Part shown: positions 19,101 through 26,476 of the stretch, piece after piece | Numbering within the stretch: the stretch's first letter is position 1 | How the letters are laid out: each line of letters starts with the position of its first letter | Source: Castellaniella hirudinis_A | GTDB taxonomy: Bacteria; Pseudomonadota; Gammaproteobacteria; Burkholderiales; Burkholderiaceae_B | DNA length: 64,000 nucleotides | Assembly: GCF_047468865.1 (NCBI RefSeq) | Contig: NZ_JBLGTV010000016.1 | Coordinates: 1 to 64,000, forward strand | Reading direction: 5' to 3' | Program-made: the position numbers and the translations under genes | The notes under the pieces: model-generated | Told to the model about the DNA's origin: nothing | The model's database searches: none | Seen by the model: only the letters and a program-made list of their open reading frames with translations

Positions 19101-20009
19101 GCATTCGCGGATTTCGCGTTCGCCGGGCAGAAACACCAGCACGTCGCCCGCGCCATGGCGGGCGCACTCGTCCACCCCATCGACCACGGCATCGACCAGG
19201 TCGCGTTCTTCGTCGCCGCGCGCGGCGGCGTCGGCCGGTTCGTCATCCGGGCGAATGGGCCGGTAGCGGATCTCGACGGGATACAGGCGGCCGGACACCT
19301 GGATGACCGGCGCGGGCCCCGCCGCGCCGGCGAAATGCCGGGCGAAGCGGTCGGCGTCGATGGTGGCCGAGGTAATGATCAGCTTGAGATCGGGCCGCCG
19401 CGCCAGCAACTGCTTCAGAAAGCCCAACAGAAAGTCGATATTCAGGCTGCGTTCGTGGGCTTCGTCGATGATCAGGGTATCGTAGCGGCGCAGCAGGGGG
19501 TCGCGCTGGGTTTCCGCCAGCAAAATGCCGTCGGTCATCAGCTTGATGGCGGTCGCCGGGCCGGATCGGTCGCTGAAGCGGATCTGGTAGCCCACCCAGT
19601 CGCCCAGTTCGGTACGGAGTTCTTCGGCCACCCGCTGGGCGACCGAGGTGGCCGCCAGCCGGCGGGGCTGGGTGTGACCGATCATCCCCTGGCGGCCGCG
19701 CCCCAGCGCCAGGCAAATCTTGGGCAGTTGCGTGGTCTTGCCCGAGCCGGTTTCGCCGCACACGATGACCACGGGATGGGCCTCGATCGCCGCCGCGATG
19801 TCCTGGCGGCACGCGCTGACGGGGAGTTCTTCGGGATAGACGATGACGGGCAGCGGCCGGTCGCCGGCGCCGGCGGGCGCTGCCGCGGGCCGGGGCGGCC
19901 GGCCGGCGGCGGACGCGCCCGGCGGATGCGCGGCGGAGGCGGAGCGCGGCCCGCGAACGGCGCGACGGGGCTTGGAAGCGAGGGAGTCTGACAAAAGCGG
20001 TAATTCCAC
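16110..20009 (-). CDS. hrpA: ATP-dependent RNA helicase HrpA
   Basis: A DEAH-box RNA helicase of about 1299 residues (E. coli HrpA 1300). The visible motifs are GETGSGKTTQLPK (Walker A), TQPRRLAA, DEAHERSLN (DEAH), SATIDADRF, and QRAGRCGRLGPG (motif VI), followed by the HA2/OB region and the large HrpA-specific C-terminal domain. HrpA acts on mRNA and on stalled or collided ribosomes. The start is uncertain. GTG 20009 gives the expected length and allows a leader, while TTG 20075 would start almost at the predicted transcription start. The N-terminal ~50 residues are Ala/Pro/Arg-rich and probably disordered. It is divergent from argA. Confidence 0.93.
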   Translation of the reverse strand: MELPLLSDSLASKPRRAVRGPRSASAAHPPGASAAGRPPRPAAAPAGAGDRPLPVIVYPEELPVSACRQDIAAAIEAHPVVIVCGETGSGKTTQLPKICLALGRGRQGMIGHTQPRRLAATSVAQRVAEELRTELGDWVGYQIRFSDRSGPATAIKLMTDGILLAETQRDPLLRRYDTLIIDEAHERSLNIDFLLGFLKQLLARRPDLKLIITSATIDADRFARHFAGAAGPAPVIQVSGRLYPVEIRYRPIRPDDEPADAAARGDEERDLVDAVVDGVDECARHGAGDVLVFLPGEREIRECAEALRKRHPVGALVLPLYARLSRAEQEQIFHPRGNQRRIVLATNVAETSLTVPGIRYVVDSGLARIKRYSWRSKVEQLRIEAISQASANQRAGRCGRLGPGVCIRLYAEQDFKQRAPFTDPEILRSSLASVILRMKALRLDDVEAFPFVEPPAGRAIADGYQLLQELGALDERNRLTAVGRVLAKLPVDPRIARMIHAAHEQQCLTEILVIASALSIQDPRDRPMQAREAADQAHALFRDKQSEFQSWLKLWAWYGEQVAHKASQRKLVDQLRAKFLSPIRLREWRDTHTQLLTLAREQGWRLNQTPATREQLHLALLAGLLGNIGMKSDDASLYQGARDIRFAIHPGSPLQKKAGRWVLAAELVETTRLYARCVAQIEPAWVEKAGAHLLKKAWSDPRWEKKAGQVVANERGTVHGLPVYTGRRVHYGRIDPKAAREIFIRDALVPGEIDGKLPFIAHNRRLIASIERLEHQSRRPDILVDDALIFAFYDQQIPPDVCQTATLEAWVATLDAARANRLKLSRDDLMQHDAAGVTTEVFPRRLSWAGAELAVDYHFEPGSPRDGMTLTVPLFALNQIDAARCEWLVPGMLKEKVHLLLKSLPQKLRRHCVPLPDYAAGFHDRWFERAADPGMGLLDAIAQDVWAQCRIRLAATDFKLETLPAHLFMNFKVVDAHGRMLSGGRSLDQLRAEHGREAQASFQQLAAKDHQAAQVLEHEHLTAWTFGALPELLEIHRGGQSLIGYPALRDRGECCDLDVFDDPLQARRVHAVGLRRLFRLALREQVRYLEKNLPDLTRLALLFMDLGSQEDLRDQLIDAALDQACLMEPWPDCAESFARRSEDARTRLNLLAQELARLVGAILQERAALQKKLPQAKPWPAAQQDIRQQLDALVDPRFIQETPAEQLKHVPRYLKAAQMRVDKLRADPARDARLMAEMAPLITPWQRARAALKGAPDAQLDAFRWQLEELRVALFAQTLRTPFPVSVKRLQKTWAAMPR

Positions 20010-20088
20010 GAAAGAGGCCTGCCGACCACAAAAAACGAGGGGGCGGCCCGGCGGCGCCGGCGCGGCTGTCGGCAAAACACAATCCCTT

Positions 20089-20096
20089 ATTATAAT
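20089..20096. promoter_or_regulatory. Symmetric -10 element shared by divergent hrpA and argA
   Basis: The 8-bp ATTATAAT contains a perfect TATAAT on the plus strand (20091-20096) and a perfect TATAAT on the minus strand (20094-20089). The plus strand leads to argA (ATG 20136, leader about 33 nt). The minus strand leads to hrpA (GTG 20009). -35 matches are poor on both sides. The whole divergent spacer is short, so the two genes probably share one AT-rich promoter core. Confidence 0.6.
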
Positions 20097-20135
20097 TTCG
20101 GAGATCAGCCCCAGTCGCCGTCACCAAGCCTTGCC

Positions 20136-21491
20136 ATGAGCGTCACAGAAACCGATACCTATTCAGCCCAGGATGCCCCCGAGTTCGCCCCAGCCCAGTT
20201 CGTGCGCTGGTTTCGCGAGGTGGCGCCCTACGTGCACGATTTTCGCGGCAAGACCTTCGTGGTGGCGTTTGGCGGCGAACTCATCGAAGACGACGGCCTG
20301 GAGCCGCTGGTGGCCGATCTGTCCCTGCTGTCGGCGCTGGGGATCAAGCTGGTGCTGGTGCACGGGTCGCGCCCGCAGGTCAACGAGCAGCTGCGCCTGA
20401 AAGGCTACACCACGCAGTTTGGCCGGGGCACCGAGCCCACGACCCCGGAAGCCCTGGAATGCGCCAAGGAAGCCGCCGGTGAAATCCGCCTGGACATCGA
20501 GGCCGCCTTCAGCCAGGGGCTGCCCAACACCCCGATGTCGCACGCCAAGATCCGCGTGATCTCCGGCAACTTCGTCACCGCCCGGCCGGTCGGCGTCATC
20601 GACGGCGTCGACTACCGCCGCGCCGGCACGGTGCGCAAGCTGGACATCGACGTCATGCACAACGTCATCAGCCAGGGGGCCATCGTGCTCTTGTCGCCGC
20701 TGGGTTTTTCCCCCACGGGCGAAGCCTTCAATCTGGCCATGGAAGACCTGGCCACCAACGCCGCCGTGGCCCTGCGCGCCGAAAAACTGATCTTCCTGAC
20801 CCAGAACCGCACCGTCACGGAAGTCGACGGTTCGGTGGACACCGAACTGGCCCGCAAGGACGCCGACGACCTGCTGGCGCAAAATGTGCTGGACGAAGAC
20901 ACCACGGCGTTCCTGCGGCACGCCTCGCTGGCGGTCAAGCGCGGGGTGGCCCGCGCCCACTTGGTGCCCTACACCCTGGACGGCAGCATCCTGCTGGAAA
21001 TCTTCACCCACGACGGGGTGGGCACCATGGTGGTCGAGGACACCCTGGAAGACCTGCGTCCCGCCGTGGCCGACGACGTCGGCGCCATCGTGCAGCTGAT
21101 CGAACCCCTGGAAGCCGACGGCACCCTGGTGCCGCGCGGGCGGGCCGTCATCGAGCGCGATGTGGAAAAATTCACCGTGCTGGAGCACGACGGGGTGATC
21201 TACGGCTGCGTGTCCGTCATCCCCTACGCCAACACAGGCATGGCGGAAATGGCCTGCCTGATCGTACACCCCGAATGGCAGGGCACCGGCGACGGCGAAA
21301 AACTGCTGCGCCACGCCGAGACCAGCGCGCGGGCGCTGGGGGCCCGGCGCCTGTTCGTGCTGACCACCCGCACCTCCCACTGGTTCCTGAAACGCGGCTT
21401 CGTCCAGGGCGGGGTGTCCGACCTGCCCCAAGAAAAGCGCGCCCACTATAATCATTCGCGCAACAGCCTGATTTTCATCAAAAGGCTGTAA
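20136..21491 (+). CDS. argA: Amino-acid N-acetyltransferase (N-acetylglutamate synthase)
   Basis: First step of arginine synthesis: acetyl-CoA plus glutamate gives N-acetylglutamate, in the cytoplasm. At 451 residues it has the classical two-domain form: an N-terminal amino-acid-kinase-like domain (about 30-290, KTFVVAFGGELIEDD, VLVHGSRPQVN) that binds arginine for feedback inhibition, and a C-terminal GNAT domain (about 300-445, CLIVHPEWQGTGDGEKLL). No clear Shine-Dalgarno precedes the ATG. It is transcribed away from hrpA from a TATAAT at 20091. rfbB starts 32 bp downstream but is unrelated in function. Confidence 0.96.
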   Translation: MSVTETDTYSAQDAPEFAPAQFVRWFREVAPYVHDFRGKTFVVAFGGELIEDDGLEPLVADLSLLSALGIKLVLVHGSRPQVNEQLRLKGYTTQFGRGTEPTTPEALECAKEAAGEIRLDIEAAFSQGLPNTPMSHAKIRVISGNFVTARPVGVIDGVDYRRAGTVRKLDIDVMHNVISQGAIVLLSPLGFSPTGEAFNLAMEDLATNAAVALRAEKLIFLTQNRTVTEVDGSVDTELARKDADDLLAQNVLDEDTTAFLRHASLAVKRGVARAHLVPYTLDGSILLEIFTHDGVGTMVVEDTLEDLRPAVADDVGAIVQLIEPLEADGTLVPRGRAVIERDVEKFTVLEHDGVIYGCVSVIPYANTGMAEMACLIVHPEWQGTGDGEKLLRHAETSARALGARRLFVLTTRTSHWFLKRGFVQGGVSDLPQEKRAHYNHSRNSLIFIKRL

Positions 21492-21523
21492 ACCGCGATG
21501 ACTGCCACACACGAGACCCCAAG

Positions 21524-22588
21524 ATGAAAATCCTAGTCACGGGCGGGGCGGGCTTTATCGGCTCGGCCCTGGTTCGCCACCTGATCCACCACACCCCGCA
21601 TGCGGTGGTCAACGTCGACAAGCTGACCTACGCCGGCAACCTGGAGTCCCTGGCCCCTGTCGCCGACGACCCGCGCTACGCCTTCGAGCACCGGGACATC
21701 TGCGATGCCGCCGGGCTGGCGGACGTCTTCGCCCGGCACCGGCCCGATGCCGTGATGCACCTGGCGGCCGAGTCCCACGTGGATCGTTCCATCGACGGGC
21801 CGTCGGCTTTCATCCAGACCAATATGGTCGGCACCTACACCCTGCTGGAAGCCGCCCGGCGGCACTGGCTCACGCTGGACGAATCGGCCAGGCCGGGTTT
21901 TCGCTTTCATCACATTTCCACCGACGAGGTCTATGGCGACCTGGCCGACGCCGGCGGCCTCTTCACCGAAACCACGCCCTATGCGCCCAGCTCGCCGTAT
22001 TCCGCCAGCAAGGCGGGGTCGGATCACCTGGTGCGCGCCTGGCACCGCACCTACGGCCTGCCCGTCCTGGTGACCAACTGCTCGAACAACTACGGCCCCT
22101 ATCATTTCCCCGAAAAGCTGATCCCGCTGGTGATTCTGAACGCCCTGGAAGGCAAGCCCTTGCCCGTCTACGGGCAAGGGCTGCAAATCCGCGACTGGCT
22201 GTACGTCGAAGACCACGCCCGCGCCTTGCTGCGCGTGCTGGAAGCCGGCGCGCCGGGGGAAACCTACAACATCGGCGGCCACAACGAACAACGCAACATC
22301 GACGTGGTGCGCGCCATCTGCGACCTGCTGGAAACCCTGGCCCCGCAACATCCCGCCGGGGTCGCGCACTACCGGGATCTGATCACCCACGTCGCCGACC
22401 GGCCCGGGCACGACCTGCGCTACGCCATCGACGCGGGAAAAATCCAGCGCGAACTGGGCTGGACGCCGCAGGAAACCTTCGACAGCGGGCTGCGCAAGAC
22501 CGTGCAATGGTATCTGGCCCACCGCGACTGGTGCCGCAACGTGCAGGACGGCAGCTACCAGCGCCAGCGCCTGGGCCTGACCGCCTGA
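21524..22588 (+). CDS. rfbB: dTDP-glucose 4,6-dehydratase
   Basis: A short-chain dehydrogenase-type enzyme that converts dTDP-glucose to dTDP-4-keto-6-deoxyglucose, the second step of dTDP-rhamnose synthesis. The 354-residue protein has the NAD-binding TGGAGFIGSALV, the catalytic STDEVYGD, the YSASKAGSDH Tyr-x3-Lys pair, and a substrate-site SNNYGPYHFPEK. It is followed 24 bp later by rfbD. The usual partners rfbA (thymidylyltransferase) and rfbC (epimerase) are not in the window. The product probably serves LPS O-chain or another rhamnose-containing glycan. Confidence 0.96.
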   Translation: MKILVTGGAGFIGSALVRHLIHHTPHAVVNVDKLTYAGNLESLAPVADDPRYAFEHRDICDAAGLADVFARHRPDAVMHLAAESHVDRSIDGPSAFIQTNMVGTYTLLEAARRHWLTLDESARPGFRFHHISTDEVYGDLADAGGLFTETTPYAPSSPYSASKAGSDHLVRAWHRTYGLPVLVTNCSNNYGPYHFPEKLIPLVILNALEGKPLPVYGQGLQIRDWLYVEDHARALLRVLEAGAPGETYNIGGHNEQRNIDVVRAICDLLETLAPQHPAGVAHYRDLITHVADRPGHDLRYAIDAGKIQRELGWTPQETFDSGLRKTVQWYLAHRDWCRNVQDGSYQRQRLGLTA

Positions 22589-22612
22589 TCGTTCTCCGGG
22601 GATTTGAACCAT

Positions 22613-23551
22613 ATGGACATGGACACACCGCTGCGCATCCTGGTGACGGGCGCCAACGGCCAATTGGGCCGTTCTCTCCAGGCCCTGGCCGCCCCGCTGG
22701 CCGGCCGGATTCACTATGCCTTCACCGACCGCGACAGCCTGGACATCACCAGCGATGCGGCCATCGGGCGCTGGCTGGACGCGCACCCGGCGGATTGCCT
22801 GGTCAACGCGGCGGCCTATACGGCGGTCGACCGCGCCGCCGACGAGTTGGATACGGCGCTGGCCATCAATGCCCAGGCCCCGGCCTTGCTGGCCCGGCAC
22901 TGCGCCCGCCGCGGCATGCGCCTGCTGCACGTATCCACCGACTACGTCTTCGACGGCACCCTGGATCGGCCCTATCGGGCCGACGACCCCACCCGGCCCC
23001 TGAACACCTATGGCCGCAGCAAGCGCCAGGGCGAGGAAGCCGTGCTGCAGGCCGCCCCGGATGCCCTGGTCGTGCGCACCAGCTGGGTGTTCAGCGCCTG
23101 GGGCGACAATTTCGTGCGCACCATGCTGCGCCTGGGCCAGCAGCGCGATCACCTGCGGGTGATCGACGACCAGGTGGGCGGCCCCACCTGGGCGGGACAC
23201 TTGGCGCAGGCCCTGCACCAGCTCGCGCAGCGCCTGCACACCCCCGGCCTGCACACCCCGGGGGGCCTCTATCATTTCAGTGGAACCCCCGACGTCAGCT
23301 GGCATGGCTTCGCCCGGGAAATCTTCACCCAGGCCGTGGCGCGCGGCATGCTGGCCCGCGCGCCCGCCCTGGCCCCGATTCCGGCCAGCGACTGGCCTTC
23401 ACCCGAGCCCCGGCCCGCCAATAGCCGGCTGGACTGCGACAAGCTGGAGGCCCTGCTGGGGCCGCTGGAACGCGACTGGCGCATCGGCCTGGGCCGGGTG
23501 CTGGACGCCTGGCGCGACGACGCGCCACCCCGAACCGAGACTTTGCGATGA
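22613..23551 (+). CDS. rfbD: dTDP-4-dehydrorhamnose reductase
   Basis: Final step of dTDP-L-rhamnose synthesis, NAD(P)H-dependent reduction of the 4-keto sugar. The 312-residue protein has the nucleotide-binding VTGANGQLGRSL, STDYVFDGTLDRPY and the YGRSKRQGE catalytic Tyr/Lys pair. ATG 22613 was chosen; TTG 22604 and ATG 22619 are alternative in-frame starts and no strong ribosome site decides between them. It follows rfbB in the same direction, and its stop overlaps the yggX start (ATGA). Confidence 0.95.
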   Translation: MDMDTPLRILVTGANGQLGRSLQALAAPLAGRIHYAFTDRDSLDITSDAAIGRWLDAHPADCLVNAAAYTAVDRAADELDTALAINAQAPALLARHCARRGMRLLHVSTDYVFDGTLDRPYRADDPTRPLNTYGRSKRQGEEAVLQAAPDALVVRTSWVFSAWGDNFVRTMLRLGQQRDHLRVIDDQVGGPTWAGHLAQALHQLAQRLHTPGLHTPGGLYHFSGTPDVSWHGFAREIFTQAVARGMLARAPALAPIPASDWPSPEPRPANSRLDCDKLEALLGPLERDWRIGLGRVLDAWRDDAPPRTETLR

Positions 23552-23841
23552 CGCGTATGATTCACTGCCGTAAACTGAAGCGCGAGGCCCCCGGCCTGGA
23601 TTACCCGCCGTACCCCGGCGAAATCGGCGCCCGCATCTGGCGCGAAATCTCGCGCGATGCCTGGGCGAAATGGCTGGACATCCAGACCCGCCTGGTCAAT
23701 GAAAACCACCTCAGCCTGGCCGAACCCGAAGCGCGGAAATTCCTGGCCGAACGCATGCGGGCTTTTTTATTCGACGACCAGGACGTCGAAGCGCAGGGCT
23801 ACACGCCAAGCCAGGCCGCGACGGACGGCCCCCGGCCCTGA
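23548..23841 (+). CDS. yggX: Probable Fe(2+)-trafficking protein YggX
   Basis: A small cytoplasmic protein (97 residues, family about 90) that protects iron-sulfur clusters and takes part in iron handling in enteric bacteria. It has the family N-terminus MIHCRKLKREAPGLDYPPYPGE with the conserved Cys, the NENHLSLAEPEARKFLAERM helix, and an extended C-tail ending TDGPRP. The ATG at 23548 is preferred because it overlaps the rfbD stop; the ATG at 23557 would give the classic N-terminus. Its last codons form the first copy of a 34-bp direct repeat with the downstream spacer. Confidence 0.95.
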   Translation: MTRMIHCRKLKREAPGLDYPPYPGEIGARIWREISRDAWAKWLDIQTRLVNENHLSLAEPEARKFLAERMRAFLFDDQDVEAQGYTPSQAATDGPRP

Positions 23842-23920
23842 CACTGCGGGGGAAACACCGAAGCCTGCCACATCGGCCTGCTGGGCGGCCACCCGGCCCT
23901 GACGCCGTGGGGGAAACACC
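23826..23920. repeat. Imperfect 34-bp direct repeat spanning the yggX stop
   Basis: The segment 23826-23859 (ends GGGGGAAACACC) reappears at 23887-23920 with a 61-bp period, about 80 percent identical by eye. The first copy contains the last codons and TGA of yggX; the second lies in the convergent yggX/phoU spacer. It looks like a local tandem duplication of the gene tail. Confidence 0.6.
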
Positions 23921-23941
23921 CCCCGCCCGGGCCGGCCGGCG

Positions 23942-24661
23942 TTAATCACGCGGCTGGGCCGGTTCGCCTCGCGCCAGGCGTTCGGTGTTGCTGACCCCGG
24001 TATGGCGCACGTCGTCGCCGCGCACCATGTAGATGACGCGCTCGGCCATGTTCTTGGCATGGTCGCCGATGCGTTCCAGCGCCCGCGCAATGAAGATCAG
24101 GTCGATGGAACGGGAAATCGTGCGCGGATCCTCGATCATGTAGGTGATGATGTGGCGCAGCGTGGCTTTCCATTCTTTGTCCACGTCCTTGTCGTTGCGC
24201 ACCACCTGGGCGGCGGCCACCGGGTCTTCGCGGGCGAAGGCATCCAGGGCGGCGCGGATCATGCTGGCCACGGCATCGGCCATGTGGCGCAATTCGACCA
24301 CGGGCTCGTAGGCCGAATCGGCCTCGTGCAGACGGCGCGCCACCTTGGCGATCTTCTCGGCCTCGTCGCCGCAGCGTTCCATGTCGGTCAGCATTTTGGA
24401 AATCGACAGCAGCAGGCGGAGATCCACCGCCGTGGGCTGGTTGCGCGCAATCAGCTGGCCGATGCGCTCGTCGATGTCGACCTCGAACTGGTTGACCTGT
24501 TTTTCGTGCGCCCGGACGCGATCCACCCACTGCAACTGGCCTTCGGTCAGGGCTCGCATGCTATCCAGCACCATGGACTCGACCAGCCCGCCCATCTGCA
24601 AAAACAGGGAGCGCGTGGTTTCTAGTTCGGCATGAAATAATTTATTGGTGTGTTCCAGCAT
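23942..24661 (-). CDS. phoU: Phosphate-signalling protein PhoU
   Basis: A negative regulator that links the Pst transporter to the PhoR/PhoB two-component system in the cytoplasm. The 239-residue, all-helical product has two PhoU three-helix repeats with the acidic metal-site segments DMERCGDEAEKIA and LERIGDHAKNMAERV. It stands alone, without pst or phoBR neighbours. A Pho-box-like promoter lies upstream (24771-24804), so it may itself belong to the Pho regulon. rpiA is upstream in the same direction but is separated by 239 bp. Confidence 0.95.
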   Translation of the reverse strand: MLEHTNKLFHAELETTRSLFLQMGGLVESMVLDSMRALTEGQLQWVDRVRAHEKQVNQFEVDIDERIGQLIARNQPTAVDLRLLLSISKMLTDMERCGDEAEKIAKVARRLHEADSAYEPVVELRHMADAVASMIRAALDAFAREDPVAAAQVVRNDKDVDKEWKATLRHIITYMIEDPRTISRSIDLIFIARALERIGDHAKNMAERVIYMVRGDDVRHTGVSNTERLARGEPAQPRD

Positions 24662-24770
24662 CTAGGGGCCTCTGTCTGCCTATGATGAAGGCGAATGTAA
24701 CAAAGCAAAGGGTAGCATTGCGCCGATGGAATGGAAAGCCGGCGGCCTGCGCGGATAAAGAGATGGGCAC

Positions 24771-24804
24771 ACGATAGCAGGCGATCATGACAAGGCCATG
24801 ACAA
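24771..24804 (-). promoter_or_regulatory. Candidate Pho box and -10 upstream of phoU
   Basis: Reading leftward, TTGTCAT (804-798), GGCC, TTGTCAT (793-787), then 10 nt and TATCGT (776-771). The PhoB consensus is two CTGTCAT-like 7-mers separated by 4 bp. Each copy here matches 6 of 7. The 10-nt gap to the -10 is the same as in the E. coli phoA promoter as I know it. The expected start is near 24764, giving a leader of about 100 nt to phoU. Confidence 0.65.
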
Positions 24805-24900
24805 GACACGGCCTGGCCATGGCCAAAGCTGCCGGGGGACAGGCCCGGGGCACGCCGGCTGGCCCCCGGACGCCAGCCCGCCAGCGGCGCGGACAGGGGC

Positions 24901-25587
24901 TCAATCGTCTTGCAATGCCAGCCGGGACACGCCGTCCTGGCCAGCCACCAGCGCCACATGGGCGCCCGAAATCGCAAACAGGCCGCAGCAGACGACGCCG
25001 GGGATATTATTCAGCAAAGCCTCGAAGGCGGCGGGATCGCCCTGGTAGTCCAGGCCGGCCACATCCAGGATCTGGTTGCCGTTGTCGGTGACGAAATCGG
25101 CGCGCAGCCGGGGCAGGCCGCCCAGCTGGCGGATTTCACGCGCTACCGCTTCGCGCGCCAGCGGAATGACCTCGATGGGCAGGTCGAAGCCGCCCAGCTG
25201 CGACACCAGTTTGGTGTCATCCACGATGCAGACAAAGCGGTCGGCCACCGAGGAAACGATTTTTTCACGCGTCAAGGCCCCGCCTCCGCCCTTGATCATG
25301 TTCAGTTGGTGGTCAATCTCGTCGGCCCCATCCACATACAGGGCCGTGCCGGGAACGTCGTTCAAATCCAGCACGGCGATGCCCGCCGCCTGCAGGCGGC
25401 GGGTGCTGCGTTCGGAGCTGGACACCGCCGCCTGGAAGGCGTCGCGGTGCGCAGCCAGCAGGTCGATGAAGCGATCCACCGTGGATCCGGTGCCCACCCC
25501 CAGGATACTGTCGGGCTGCAATTGAGGCAGCACATAGTCCAGCGCGGCCTGGGCGGCCTGTTGCTTGAGTTGATCCTGGGTAAACAT
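24901..25587 (-). CDS. rpiA: Ribose-5-phosphate isomerase A
   Basis: Interconverts ribose 5-phosphate and ribulose 5-phosphate in the pentose-phosphate pathway. The 228-residue product has the family motifs GVGTGSTVDRF, VDGADEID (catalytic Asp), KGGGGALTREKIV (catalytic Lys/Glu) and a C-terminal DNGNQILDV. The start was set at ATG 25587 (MFTQDQLKQ) because homologues begin there; ATG 25602 is an in-frame alternative. A cysteine pair, VVCCGLF, lies near the C-terminus. Confidence 0.96.
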   Translation of the reverse strand: MFTQDQLKQQAAQAALDYVLPQLQPDSILGVGTGSTVDRFIDLLAAHRDAFQAAVSSSERSTRRLQAAGIAVLDLNDVPGTALYVDGADEIDHQLNMIKGGGGALTREKIVSSVADRFVCIVDDTKLVSQLGGFDLPIEVIPLAREAVAREIRQLGGLPRLRADFVTDNGNQILDVAGLDYQGDPAAFEALLNNIPGVVCCGLFAISGAHVALVAGQDGVSRLALQDD

Positions 25588-25691
25588 GGGGCCATCATCC
25601 ATTCAGTGTCGGAAAGGCCCCATTTTAAAGGGAGCGCCGGCCGCCCGCCAGGGCGAGACAACCGCCCATGGCGCCACGCGGCTCGGCGACC

Positions 25692-25856
25692 TCAGAGCTT
25701 GGGGCGGCGACCGGTGATCAACGAGACCACGAACAGTATCAGGAAGATGACGAACAGCACCTTGGCAATTGTGGCGGCAACCCCGGCCACACCGAAAAAA
25801 CCCAGGAACCCGGCAACCAGGGCGATGACCAAGAAAACAAGCGCATAGTGCAACAT
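25692..25856 (-). CDS. DUF1328 (UPF0391) small membrane protein
   Basis: A 54-residue protein, too short for most gene finders, made of two hydrophobic helices (about 3-24 and 28-47) ending in TGRRPKL. It matches the UPF0391/DUF1328 family of small inner-membrane proteins of unknown function, often seen with stress and envelope genes. A strong ribosome site, AAGGAGATCTT, precedes the ATG. It follows the BON lipoprotein gene by 37 bp, probably in one transcript. Confidence 0.9.
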   Translation of the reverse strand: MLHYALVFLVIALVAGFLGFFGVAGVAATIAKVLFVIFLILFVVSLITGRRPKL

Positions 25857-25893
25857 AAGATCTCCTTTGGAAAAATCAGGACAGGCGACGGCC

Positions 25894-26217
25894 TCAGGGT
25901 TGAACCACCAGGTTGTTGTGCACCGCGCTGACCCCCGACACCGTGCGGGCGATGTCTCCCGCCCGCGCGCGCTCGGATTCAGAGGAAGCGAACCCGGACA
26001 ACTGCACGATCCCGCCGCGAATGGTCTTGACATTGATGTTCGCCGCAGGGCCCGCGCCCATCTGATCCGCCAGCTGGGCCTTGACCTTCGTGGTGACGAC
26101 GGAACCGTCCACGTACTGGCCGACGGATTCCTGGTGATTGGCAACGGAACAGCCCGCCAACACGGCGGCGGACAAGCCGACAACAGCGGCAAAAGCGATG
26201 TGATGTACGGTTTTCAA
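25894..26217 (-). CDS. BON-domain lipoprotein (OsmY-like)
   Basis: A 107-residue predicted lipoprotein. It has an N-terminal signal with lipobox LAGC (Cys23) followed by one BON domain (DGSVVTTKVKAQL, NVKTIRGGIVQLSGF, VSGVSAVHNNLVV), as found in OsmY/DolP-type envelope proteins that bind phospholipid. TTG 26217 is taken as start: AGGAGA lies just upstream and the signal peptide begins right there. No ATG is available unless the protein carries a long basic extension. It is divergent from the carbonic anhydrase gene. Confidence 0.88.
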   Translation of the reverse strand: MKTVHHIAFAAVVGLSAAVLAGCSVANHQESVGQYVDGSVVTTKVKAQLADQMGAGPAANINVKTIRGGIVQLSGFASSESERARAGDIARTVSGVSAVHNNLVVQP

Positions 26218-26424
26218 GGGCTTCTCCTGTAAGACGACAGGCCTCCACCCTACCCCTTCAGGCCGTCCAAGTGATGACACAGGTTTTCCAAATGCTACTT
26301 TAATGCAGGAAAATCCCGGCGACGCCCCTCGGCTGAACACCCGCCGCCGGCGCAATAAAACCCGTGGGAAAAGTTGCGGATTAAAGTATCATGAGACCGC
26401 TTCCTCTCTGATTTTTCCGCTTTC

Positions 26425-26440
26425 CGGCACCCGTCTTGCC
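26425..26440 (+). promoter_or_regulatory. Possible sigma-54 promoter upstream of the carbonic anhydrase
   Basis: The sequence CGGCAC-CCGTC-TTGCC matches the -24/-12 consensus TGGCAC-N5-TTGCW with GG and GC at the right spacing. The predicted start is near 26451, leaving a 26-nt leader with an AAGGGGA ribosome site before ATG 26477. An enhancer (NtrC-type) site was not identified. Confidence 0.4.
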
Positions 26441-26476
26441 GCAATCTTCCAGACAACCCATTCAAGGGGACATTCT

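Noticed and set aside
12906..19991. A 2361-codon open frame on the plus strand antisense to dnaE and hrpA
   Set aside because: It lies wholly opposite two conserved genes. High GC and codon bias keep the antisense frame open, and its translation has no recognisable domain and is rich in Gly, Gln and His as expected for a shadow frame.
24814..24825. Palindrome TGGCCATGGCCA upstream of phoU
   Set aside because: It is short, GC-rich and of a kind expected by chance here; the adjacent Pho box explains the region better.
24837..24880. Possible rpiA terminator formed by CCGGGG/CCCCGG arms
   Set aside because: The arms are far apart and no T-run follows in the rpiA direction.
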